From assembly GCF_003254395.2 (NCBI RefSeq), contig NC_037638.1, forward strand, positions 26,365,352 through 26,429,351: 64,000 bases of DNA. The letters are read 5' to 3'. A model generated the notes under the pieces. The model saw only the letters and a list, made by a program, of their open reading frames with translations. It was not told the origin of the DNA and searched no databases. The stretch is from Apis mellifera (Eukaryota; Arthropoda; Insecta; Hymenoptera; Apidae). The position numbers and the translations under genes were made by a program. Of the stretch, positions 26,223-36,415 are shown in pieces. The stretch's first letter is position 1. The number at the start of each line of letters is the position of its first letter.

Positions 26223-27425
26223 GTAAGTGTTCCAGTTTTTGCCGGATCCGTCGAATCCGTGTATATCCGATACGGTAAGTTGGCCCGCGTAAACTTATTC
26301 CGTCGTTTACTTCCACGTTATCGCGTGGTAAACGAGGGTCAAGCTGGGTTAAACGTCATACACACGCGAGGACTCAATTTAAAGAGGTAACCCCTCCTCC
26401 TCCCCCCTCCGAAGGAAGATCATGCTAACGTGGAAAGTTAATAACATCCCTCTGCGCACGTGTGTGTGTGTGTACGTGATCTGTATCGATGCGCAAATAG
26501 AGCACATCCACCGACTACTAGCGTAATTAGGACACGAATTCGTTCTACCGATTTTTAATTTCTTGCTTAAAATTGTATAGCAGGATACATGATGGTGGGC
26601 TTTATTATTTAACGAAAGAAACGATGTGGAAAAGACGTTTCGTTTGGCGAGTAAGAACGAGAGGTTAATCACGTTAACATTGTTCCACGTTTAAGCGAAC
26701 CGAGGAGTTGGGATAATTCGCCGGTTCTCATACCGTACACGTTTCGAGCGTCACTTTGATGACAGCGCGTTTCAGAATCGACACCTCAGGCTTTCTCATC
26801 GAAACTAAGTTTCATTGTGAGGAGACGTATGCACCTCCGTACGTTTAGGGGGACAAGTTTCGGCGGAGATGGCTTCTTCTCCCGGAGGGCGGAGGGGGGC
26901 GGAGGGGGAAACTCGCGGCGCGGAGCAAAGTCTGGCTACGGAGTTAGATTAAGCCGTGGCCAGTAAGCCACCTTCAGAAATTGCTCGTTGCCCTTCGGAT
27001 TTCATTAGCGTTTCAAGCGAATCTCATATTCCGCAAAGTGCTTTTCCAGAAATTTGCGGTTCCCCTGGACCCGACTAACTCGAGCAGAATGAGCGCCCCT
27101 TTTCCTCTTCTTTTTCTTCCCTCTTTAAGATAGGGACGTTCCAAGGGAAAATGTTCTAGTTTTTAATCGAATATCCCTCCCTTGGAATACACGTATCCCT
27201 CCTCTTTTTCCTAATTTTTTTCCCCCCTTCAAATTTCGAATTACGTACTTGTATTCTCGAGATGCGCGTGGAAAATTATGATGGAACAAAATGGATGTAT
27301 TCTTCTTTTTTCTCTTTTGCCTGTAATTATACTATGATATTGAAAATAACAAAATCGAAGGAGATTCGACGCGAAGTGTAACGAATTGTACGAATTGTAA
27401 GAATGTTAAAATTTGAAACCAACTA

Positions 27426-27920
27426 TTATATTATACTATATTGAATGTTAGAAATATGTTTTTGGAAAAGGATAGAAATTAAACGTTGCTCCACGAGCGA
27501 AGGGTAAGTTAAATTTCGTGCAAATGGGATAATAAACATGTTTCCACAAATAGAAACGTTTGTTTCGCGTTTTCCATTACCCGTCCGGGAAACGGGAGCT
27601 GGTGAGTTAGAGCTAATAATTCGAATGTCACGCGAGCTTTCGTTTAGGGATATAATTCTTGCAGCGCCGTTTTGCAACATTCGATTTTCGTTACCGGCAA
27701 TTAACAGTAAGAAGAGATGAGAAGCGTCGAAAGCGTTTAAAGACCTTTGATGTTCAATTGGCTGTTGGGCGTGAACGCTATTGGGCGAAAACCGTCCTTC
27801 GAGCAGCGTGCGAATTTCGTCGATCAGGGCACGATTAATAGCAGCAAATTGAAGGCTTCTACACTCAATAGGGCAAGTCGTTCTTACGATACGTAAAATG
27901 TGGTGGTGGTGGCTTTTCAA
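27426..27920 (-). CDS. unrecognised 164-codon open frame
   Basis: A minus-strand frame of 164 codons in moderately AT-rich DNA, without low-complexity composition apart from an N-terminal His run from a GTG repeat. I recognise no domain, signal peptide or membrane segment. A donor-like GTGAGT on the opposite strand at about 27603 and a shorter opposing frame argue against it. It may be chance, and I list it because it is long for its base composition. Confidence 0.12.
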   Translation of the reverse strand: MKSHHHHILRIVRTTCPIECRSLQFAAINRALIDEIRTLLEGRFSPNSVHAQQPIEHQRSLNAFDASHLFLLLIAGNENRMLQNGAARIISLNESSRDIRIISSNSPAPVSRTGNGKRETNVSICGNMFIIPFARNLTYPSLVEQRLISILFQKHISNIQYSII

Positions 27921-29121
27921 AGTGGTTTTTATGCTTCGTGATTTTGAATCTGCATCGATAAGAATCTAAATTTTGCCACTTTTGGACAATTGAAATTATG
28001 CAAATCGTCAAATTTGTTCGAAATATTGCGCCAAATAGTGAATAATTTTTCGATCGATTAAATATCGATGGATAAGAAAACAAAGGTGATTGCGAGATTT
28101 GATATGAATTTATGAAATCTAACCACCTCTCGAACATGAGTAGTAATTTCATGAATGCCGACGTCCTCGCCCCTCGTAGTGCTCCACGACGGATTTTCAC
28201 GTAGAATCCGATTATCGAAAATCGGGGTTCGGAAACCGAGGAAGCGGAAATATAGCAAAATTAGCTGCTTACCGGTCTTCCTCGCCTCTTCTTCCGTCCC
28301 AACAATTCCGACAGCTAGCAACGAAAGGCGACGCGCCCTACGCACGAATAAAAGTTTGTCCGGCCAATTTAAAATTATTCTTACTCTTAACATCCATTTA
28401 TTACAATTTAAACGTTACTTTATTTCATACTCGAGTAGGATAAAAATTATCTCTCGACAATATTTATATTCACATTTATACACTTCTTACTTCTGCAAAT
28501 AACGTAACGTAAATCAAGGTACGAAAGATCGAAAGCGTGAAAATATTCCGCCACATGTTTCTCGCGTCAAAAATTCGATCCTTGCTTTCACAGTTACAGA
28601 CCCGTATACCGAGTACGAGACATAGTCATCGTGGCGAGTATCGTGGAAAACTGGTTGGCTGGAGGGTGGTAGCGGTGACAGGACAAAATTACCGTTGTCG
28701 GTAAATGGATTAGCCGGACAGATATTACGAGCTACTGGGGGGCTCTTTGATGAGCGCCAGTTCGTTTATCGTTAATTTACAATGGTACCTCGCCCACCCT
28801 CCCTCCCTCCACCCTTCTCTTACCCCGAGGACGAGCCATCGACTCCCACCACCCTCCCCCCTTCCTGTACACATGAGAATATCCCATCCCGCGCCGCTTA
28901 ACTCTACCTACCGAATCGAATTCGGAGTATGACCGGAAATCCCACCACCCTCCCCGCCCTCCCTCCTTCCGTCCTCGGCTCGGCCACCAATTATTGCATT
29001 GGTAATCGATTGGATTATCAAAGTTTTGATAACGCATCCGAGCTCTTCCGGGTGGCGCGCCGCGCCTCCCTCGGCACACCCTTCGCTCACCCTATCTCTC
29101 CCTCGTTACCATTTCCACTCC

Positions 29122-29153
29122 GCGTGTGCGTGTGCGTATGTGTGTGTACGTGT
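29122..29153. repeat. imperfect (GT)n microsatellite
   Basis: GTGTGCGTGTGCGT-type run with C and A interruptions. Confidence 0.8.
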
Positions 29154-30050
29154 TCCGTGTACGCCACGGCAAATTATTTGCTCCGACGAAGCATGAATTC
29201 CAACCGTAATTACATTTCGTCTGATATTCAATTAGAAGCGGAGGGAGGGAGGCGGCTATCAGGAGCCGAGGGAAAAAAAGTGCGCGGGCAGGAGCAGCGA
29301 TTGAAAGCGGAGCCAGAAGCGGTAAGGGAGAAGCGTATGCCATGGTGTCGTGGTGTTCACCCCCTCTCTCGTCAAACTCGGAGACCTTCGTCTCCCGCGC
29401 GAGCTTTAACGCTCGCGCTTGTCCCTATTCCTTGTTTCGGAGTGGAAATCTTTCGAAATCCCGATAACGTCCGCGTTAGGCGCGTGGATGCGTTCGCGAG
29501 ATTGCAAACCGTGGATTCGTTTCGTTTTGGAAACGTGTGCACGCGAATACGAATACGCGTATCATATTTTTCTAGATTTTATTATCCCGTTTTCGAAAAA
29601 ATTTTTATTCTCCGAGGGAATGATTCTGGATGAATGTATAAATATAAATTTTTTCTTTTTAGATTGGATTTGAAAGGAAAAGGGTGGAAATTGTTCGATT
29701 ATACTCGTTGTTTCTATTCGTTGTTTTTTTCTTTTTTTCTTTATTCTTTTTTTACGAGGGATAATAAAAGAAAAGAAGGATTGCCTTTGTAAAGCAGCTC
29801 ATCACCTTTTTATTCCTTCGGCTCACGTAACATTTCGTGATAACACATGATATAGGGCGTGCTTGAATTTGAGGATCTCGCGTGTATACCGGTCAGCGTG
29901 AGCAAACAACCGCCGGTTTTATTTCAATATCTCAGCCACTTTTCTTCGAGCCGCCGTTTCTTCGATAGAATCGCCCCGACCAACGGTAACTAACTTTTTT
30001 GATCGAACAAATATTCTGCATACATCGCTTTATCCGATTCTCCCCGCGCG

Positions 30051-30083
30051 AAAGAAAAGAAAAGAAAAGAAAAGAAAAGAAAA
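30051..30083. repeat. (AAAAG)n microsatellite
   Basis: About six AAAAG units in a purine-only run. Confidence 0.9.
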
Positions 30084-30519
30084 TTTACAGAAAAGATATT
30101 CCAAGCGCCAATTTCCCGTCAAATCGTCGGGCGCACGGATGTAATATCCCCCCTAAAAAAAAAAAAGAAGAAAAAAAAAGTCTGCCTTTCGTTCCACGAA
30201 ATTATCGATCAAATTTTCGCGGCATTTCGCCGCCCATAGCCTTGTCCCATAGCCCACCCGTTCGATTCTTCGTGGAACGCACGAAACGACAGGGTATAAC
30301 GAAATCGCGGTCGGGAGGGATAAGTAACGGTTAGTGTCATCGATAAATATCGAGTCACGTAGTTCTATCTTGACGCTAAGTTGATCACTTCCTGTAAAGA
30401 TCGCAGCTACGTTGTCGTAGCACGACAACCATAAATCCTGTATCCAGGGCGACGGGCATCTGGTTCCACGACCGTTTTTCACCAGAGAGAGGGAGAGAGA
30501 GAGAGCCCTCTCCCCCTCC

Positions 30520-30555
30520 CGCGTGTATATATATATATATACGTATATACACGCG
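30520..30555. repeat. inverted repeat around TA tract
   Basis: Arms CGCGTGTATAT (30520-30530) and ATATACACGCG (30545-30555) are perfect reverse complements around a TA-rich centre. It could extrude as a cruciform. It sits beside a GA run and a GC-rich flank. Confidence 0.75.
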
Positions 30556-32506
30556 CGGCCCTTGGTGGACAGATTACCGTGCCACTAGCGGCAGTCACAC
30601 CGCCCCGAGGCTCCCGAGGGAGTTTAATTTGCAGTAATGGGCGCATCCTCGCACGAGCGAAAGATTAAAAGCGCCCAGCGAGCGGCGAGAGACCATCGCC
30701 ACACTCCCCCTCCCCCCCTCGTCAGTCTCTCACCATCTTCTCGACTCACCGGCCAAATGGCTGTTCCACCCTCCCTCCCTCCTCGTACCCAGTTAGAAAG
30801 GAACCGGTTCAGATACCATTTACCGCTTTCCACGCTTTATCCTCGCCGCTTTTCCACCTTTCTCCACCTTATTCCTTCTCCAACCGCCCCCTCCCTCGTT
30901 GCTCCCCTGATTAAATGCGAAATTCCACTCGGCGTTCTTTCGCCGTTCATCAGTTTCCAGAGCGCCGATCCTCTCCCTCCTGTCTGCTTATTCCTCGACT
31001 TGGAGGAGAAAGAGAGAGAGAGAGAGATATACCTGTTTCCCTTCTTACCGCCCTTTCTTACTCTTCGACACGTTCTTCTCTCTCCTCCCTCGTTTCCGCC
31101 CGGTCGGAAGCAAGGGGTGCGCGGCTCTACGTGGATATTGCCTCCCTCCTTACGGGCGCGAAAGACGTTTACGATATTTGTTTAACGCTAATTGGAAAAT
31201 GCTTCGAACACTCTCTCTCTCTCTGTTTCTTTCTCTTGAGAAGTGGAGGTGCGGTTAACTGAGTTAACCGAAAGTGGTGCAAGTTTTTGCACGTACATGC
31301 TATGCTGATACGCCGAAACGAGCCGCTGTCCCGTCCCGTTTCCGTCTTTGTTCCGCTTCGATCTCTCGCCTTTCCTCGCGCCAATGTTGGACGAAATCGA
31401 GTCACGTCTCTTCCACGTTTACGTGTCTCGTCGAGCGGTCGGTAATTAGCGCCGGCCATTTTCACCGATTAAAGTTGTTTGAGCGTACGATCGGATCCTG
31501 TACCAGGGGATGTGATTGTGTTTCATTTCGAATCGTTGTTCGCGAATTGAAAATTTTTAGTTTCTCGTTTGAAACTTGTTTATACATTTTTCCCTAGAGA
31601 AAAAGGAGGAAGGAAGAATCGGCAGAAATTTGCCCGAGGAGTTGAAATAAGGAAAACGGATAAACGTGATTCGTTGTTTGATCCCGTTTGCGAACGAGAC
31701 GAAACGACAAGTTAAATAATCGAGCGGTATATTATTTCTCTTCCGTGTTGTTTACGAGTTGAACGAAAAATTTAGATCCGGCCTGAGTTGTAACCGACTC
31801 GTACCACTAGAAAATTAATCCAATTTTGAAAATAACACATAAGAAACGTAATAATTCCATGCAAATAACATTATCAATATCTTCCATAATAATATTTTCC
31901 AGAAACTATGGTATTCCATGTATATATCGGCGATCTACTATCACGGACGAGACTCGAATCGCCTCGTCGTATCGATGGTAATATTCTTGGTGAAAAACAA
32001 GTCTCGTCGTCTCGAGGAACAAGAGTCGTTGGGTTTCCTTTTCCCTTCCCTCCACCTCCTCCTCCTCCTCCACTTCTTTTTTTTATCGAGCTCTCGTAAC
32101 GGCAAATGATTTGTAATCTGCCCTTTCCAATCACGCGACCAAAGCTCGCTCCGCAAAGATATCATACCGTTCTGTTCAAGTTCCGCTCTCGTCAATGAGG
32201 AGACGGGGGAAGAAAAAGAAAAAAAAAAGAAAAAGAAAAAAAGAAAAGAGCGAAGAGAAAGCGTTTCTTTATGTACACGGCGGTGCTGTGTGTTTTCCGC
32301 GGGGGTTCAGCGATGCGGCTGCAAAATGGTGGCTTCGCTTCGTGCTTTTGACGTTGCGATGATTCATCGTTCCCGTCCCATTTGTCTCGTCGATGCAGCC
32401 TCGTTTCCCGACGTCTCGCGAGACGCCAATTCCAATTGCATACCAGGCATCGCGAGACGCGCGAGCCAACTCCGCGCAAGCCTGATCGCCCTTCCTTTCT
32501 TCCTTT

Positions 32507-32510
<4 letters not shown>
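30556..32510. other. unique DNA, no gene seen
   Basis: Pyrimidine-rich DNA near 30690-31110 carries long overlapping frames of low complexity. A short hairpin (CGGTTAAC, TGA, GTTAACCG) is at 31252-31270 and an A-rich run at about 32217-32250. A perfect CGTCTCGCGAGACG palindrome is at 32412-32425. Confidence 0.45.
32412..32425. promoter_or_regulatory. TCTCGCGAGA palindrome
   Basis: The 14-bp perfect palindrome contains TCTCGCGAGA. In vertebrates that sequence is a recurrent promoter element bound by Kaiso-type factors. A partial second copy (TCGCGAGACGCGCGAG) lies about 35 bases downstream. Whether it has any role in this organism is unknown, and in CpG-rich DNA it may be chance. Confidence 0.25.

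Positions 32511-32540
<30 letters not shown>
32511..32540. repeat. (TC)n microsatellite, 15 units
   Basis: An uninterrupted TC run of 30 bp. Confidence 0.95.
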
Positions 32541-32546
<6 letters not shown>

Positions 32547-34068
32547 CGTTACGTTTCTCTCTCTCGAATCGAAATTAAACTGTCTGCAGGGAATACAGCG
32601 AGACAATTTCCATTTTCGTTCGTTAATTTCTCGTCGCTATTTGTCATCGTTTGACGAATCTTAATGACGAATTTTTATTACACGCTTCCCATCATATACA
32701 TAATTTGGGGAGAATAAAGATTCGAGTATCGAAACTTGTGTTAAGACAATTGTTGAATTTGAAGGATTCGTTTCAATTTTTGAAATATTGGATGCTCAGA
32801 AAGATTTAATGAAAAGTAAAATTATCGAAGAAGAAAGAGATAAGGTTGACTGGAATGGTTGGAAACAGTTTAGAAAAGTTTCTAAACTGTGCGGTGATTG
32901 AAAAGGGTACTCGGCTTTCATAATGTACTAAATCACGTAGCGCGAAGCGTAACTCGAGTTTAATTATTAATTCGGAACGATCCGTGAAAATCTGAGGCTG
33001 AGATAGGAGAGGGCTAAATGCCGTAAATATTGAGGAGGTGGGAAAACGGGGAGATTTCACGAGGAACAATCAAGATTCGAGTTCCTCCGTTTCAACGGTT
33101 CACGCGTGTTGGATGGGGTCGGAGGAGGGGGGAGAGAGGGACTTTACGGAGCGAAATCTTCGTCTGCAGGATAAATTACAGCACGGTGTGTAGTAAAGTG
33201 TACTAACCAGAGACTGAAGAGAATTATACACCATGATACTGCAGGGTATATTTTATAGGATGAAGGGGGAAGGAGAGGGGGGGAGGGGGGTCGTTATTGC
33301 ACGTTCTCTCCTCCACTTTTGTTGCTACGCTGTTTGCACGGTTTAAAGGGGTGAACGGGTGAACGTAAATTCTGCGTTTTATGACGTTTGTTAATTCGAG
33401 TATACATTTGACAACGGTTGAACCGCGTTTGCGTTTTCCCATTCGAACTCGACGACGCATTTTTATTCAAGGATAAGTCGAATAAATCGCGCGCGAATCG
33501 AGAGGGAAATTTGTTGCTGCCTCGATCTGCTCTTTTCGTTTCTAACTTCTTCCCTTAAAGGGAAAATTAATTTCTGAACGATCGAGCCTTGTTTAATCGC
33601 GTCCGCGATTAATTATTATCGCGATAGAATACGCGAATAATTAAGTAAATATATTTATAAGCTAAATAATATTTATTCGCGTTATATAATATCGCGTTCA
33701 CGAATTTCATACCGGGGCCAAATTAATTTGAATACGAGGCTAATTAACCGCGCAACGCGTACGACGCGACAACGAAGATAAATCGTAAACGAACGACAAT
33801 ACAAACAATCAATGCGTTGTTAATAAATCGATCCGTATATAACACGTAAAAAAAAAAAAAGAAACTTTCATGGCGAGCTTGGACGCGTGTACTTAACGAA
33901 AAAAAAAAAAAAAGAAAAAAGAAAAAAGAAACGCATCGGCTGGTGCATAAAACACACCCGGTTTCCTGGCTGGAATTTAAATCAATTTTCGCTCATCGTA
34001 CTCATCAAAGCCTAATGACGATGACACGGGTGAAATAAACGCGGAAGGAATCACCTTTTATCGCGGGC

Positions 34069-34069
<1 letters not shown>

Positions 34070-34095
<26 letters not shown>
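34070..34095. repeat. (GA)n microsatellite, 13 units
   Basis: A pure GA run within a purine-only tract that continues to about 34125. Confidence 0.95.
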
Positions 34096-34100
<5 letters not shown>

Positions 34101-34517
34101 GGAGAGGGACAGAGAAAGAGAGAGATGTACGCATTACAAAGGCACGATATAACCACCGCGCTGGTCACTGTCAATTTGTTTGCGCTTATTCTCGAGCGGG
34201 GATGACGCTGGTCCAACGACGAGTGCACACGAACAACGAACCCATTTAATCGAGTGATTTATTCAGGACATGATCATTAATAGAAGAACATTACTCTCGC
34301 GTCAGGAATCAATAGACGGTCGGCTGAAACACGCCTGTACAACAGGGTTGGCGGTTCGACGGAGAGAAGCGCACGACTGAGCGAAACGGAGAGAAAGAGA
34401 GAGAGAAAGAGACAATCGCGGAAGGGTCGCGGTGGAGAAGGGAGAGGAGAGGAAACCGATTGAAGCCGAAAGAGGGAACGAGATCGAAACGAACGCGTCG
34501 AGGAAAAGCCTTTACCC

Positions 34518-34545
34518 CTCTCTCCTCTCCTCTCCTCTCCTCTCG
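34518..34545. repeat. (TCTCC)n pentanucleotide repeat
   Basis: About five TCTCC units. Confidence 0.85.
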
Positions 34546-35957
34546 TCTCCTTTATCTGCCTGGTAACTTTTTGCCACCACCGGCCGCGAAGACCGGGACC
34601 GGAAGCAGCCGCTGCCGATCTCAGCCGCCGGCTCGCTTTCGAGAACGAAATGAAATCGCGGGGCTGAATCATGGGAAACAAAAGCGAAACAAACGGAAAT
34701 AAATTGCGCAGGTAATGCATTCAGGCTGCAAATGATTATTCGAGATCCGTCGGGTTCAGCCTGCCTGCGGTTTTCCGCAAACCGCCGTGCTTGCCGTTCC
34801 CCGGTTACACCCTACACCCCGTCCACCCGCTAAAACCGCCCTCCACCACGCAGCCTCGCGTGTCCATTTCTACCTGCACAACTGTCTCTCCCTCCCCCTC
34901 CCCCCTCCCTCTTTGATCTCGTCACCACTGCGAAACATAATTAGCTTCGAGAGGAGCTGTTTCGAGATTCCCCTCTCTCTCTTCTCTTTCTCAAAGATTC
35001 ATTAGCCAGGATTTGCAGGATTTTTACGTGGGGATGAACGAAAGACTATTCAACGTTTTCCCTTCCGATTTTCTTATTTACAAAGGATTCGTTAGAAATT
35101 TTCTAATACGATATCGAAATGGATCGAAATAAAGGGGATGAAAAAATAAATACTCCTTCAAATACTCCATAAACATTGTGCATTCTTGCGTAATATATCG
35201 TAATATAACCTAACCTGTAAATTCAGAAAGCTGAAAATCAGCGTATCGAGCGCAAAAAGCAAAGTTTCATAAAGTAATTTACCAGGCGAAATTTCCCTTC
35301 GGGGCTGTATCAACCGTGTTGTTGCGGGACGTCACCGAGTAATACGACTTGTCAGCCTATATTGGCTTGTAACACATATTGTTACGAGCGGACGGGATCT
35401 TGAGGCGGTCTTGGTTGCGCATCCGCGCGCATACCGCATGCGACGAAGAGGGACGCGTGACAAGTCGGTTGCAGCGACAAGATTAAGGAGCGGGGTATTT
35501 ACCTCGACAGTAGGGTGACAGGGACGGGCGGGGGGAGTCGAAGTAACAGGGATGGCTCTGAGCGAAGATTTATGATTGTTACGGTGCAGCCAGAGAATGG
35601 CGGAATGTAATAGCGGCTCGGTCCCCTGGGGGAGGAGGGGTGGGGAGGAGACACACGGTCCTCGCCACGAGGACGAGGGTTAGCCTCGAAGGTACGCGTA
35701 ACACGGGTCTAATAGCTCGTTTGATCCTCTCCCTGCCCCCCCGTGTCTTCCCTCCTCCTTGGTCATCGCGATCAACTCCCTTCCTTCAACCTGGTAAGAA
35801 ACGTCGTTAAACCGGCGCGATCGTTGACGCGGTTTCCAACTCGTTTTCGATCATAGTTACAAGTGTAGTTGCGTGTTCGAGCTGTGTTTAAAAATTGGAT
35901 ACATACTTACTCTCTGCACGTTTAAAACTTGTCTTTCTTAAACTTAAATCCACGTGA

Positions 35958-36415
35958 TTTTTATCTCTTCCTCAAAGATCGAATTCTTCGTTTAGTAGAA
36001 GGATTAATTTTTATCATTTCTTCAAAGATCAAATTTCTGTCGTTAGCGACCGATTAATGGAAAGCTGTTTGAAAATGGAGAATTTCGAAACGATTTCGAA
36101 GGGGATGATACGTACTTTTCAGGGAAGATCCAGTTTTATTCTTCTTCTTTGAAGAGATAACATTTTTCATTAGCAAAAGTAACCGATTAACCGAAAGCAA
36201 TTCGAAAATTGAAGAGGAGAGAATTGAAACGATTTCGAATAGAGTGATACGTACTTTCCAGAAAAGATCCAATTTTATCTATCTCCTTCTCGAGGATAAC
36301 ATTTTTCATTAGCAAAAGTAACCGATTAGGCGAAAGTAATTCGAAAATTGAAGAGAGGAAAATTCGAAGGGGACGATACATATTTCTCGCGAAGAGAATC
36401 TATTCGTTTTCACGC
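35958..36415. repeat. tandem array 4, about 135-bp unit, about 3 copies
   Basis: ACCGATTA recurs at about 36049, 36182 and 36321 (spacing 133 and 139). It sits within a constant order: AAGATCCAATTTTAT, then AACATTTTTCATTAGCAAAA, then ACCGATTA, then AATTCGAAAATTGAAGAG, then GATACGTACTTT. A truncated leading copy starts near 35958. The last two full copies are most alike. Minus-strand frames through it repeat the same peptide and are a by-product. Confidence 0.85.

Larger units (their letters stand above)
26223..30519. other. unique DNA with GT repeats and a G-rich patch
   Basis: No gene is firmly supported. It holds GT-type repeats at 26457-26474 and 29122-29153, a G-rich patch at about 26882-26910 (GGGCGGAGGGGGG-like, possible G-quadruplex), pyrimidine-rich DNA at 28790-28980 and AAAAG repeats at 30051-30083. 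The 234-codon plus-strand frame at 28929-29633 crosses the GT repeat and resembles no protein I know. Confidence 0.45.
32541..35957. other. unique DNA with purine and poly-A tracts
   Basis: No gene is supported. A-rich tracts lie at about 33849-33861 and 33899-33931, a GA run at 34070-34095 and a TCTCC pentamer run at about 34518-34545. The 147-codon minus frame at 34277-34720 overlaps the pentamer run and is low-complexity. AT-rich CpG-rich DNA lies near 33590-33840. Confidence 0.45.

Noticed and set aside
28207..28272. Minus-strand donor-like GTAAGCAG at about 28270 preceded by ARRLSLLAVGIVGTEEEARK
   Set aside because: The acceptor (TTCGTGCGTAG) is mediocre, two frames are open, and its phase does not fit the 41.7-kb exon candidate.
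28672..28692. Resemblance to the reverse complement of insect miR-1000 (TGACAGGACA core)
   Set aside because: Only about ten bases match and the rest diverges. miR-1000 is normally strongly conserved and no hairpin is visible.
28929..29633. 234-codon plus-strand open frame
   Set aside because: It crosses a GT microsatellite and CpG-rich DNA open in several frames, and shows no recognisable domain.
30637..31185. 182-codon plus-strand open frame
   Set aside because: Pyrimidine-rich DNA giving Pro/Ser/Leu-rich low-complexity peptide, with another overlapping plus-strand frame.
35200..35220. CCTAA-type words suggesting TTAGG telomere repeat
   Set aside because: Only two units (AACCTAACCTG). 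Too short to be interstitial telomeric sequence.
35378..35521. Possible solo LTR beginning TGTTACGAGCGGACGG and ending TGACA
   Set aside because: No second LTR, primer-binding site, polypurine tract or target-site duplication could be found, so the TG...CA ends are probably accidental.
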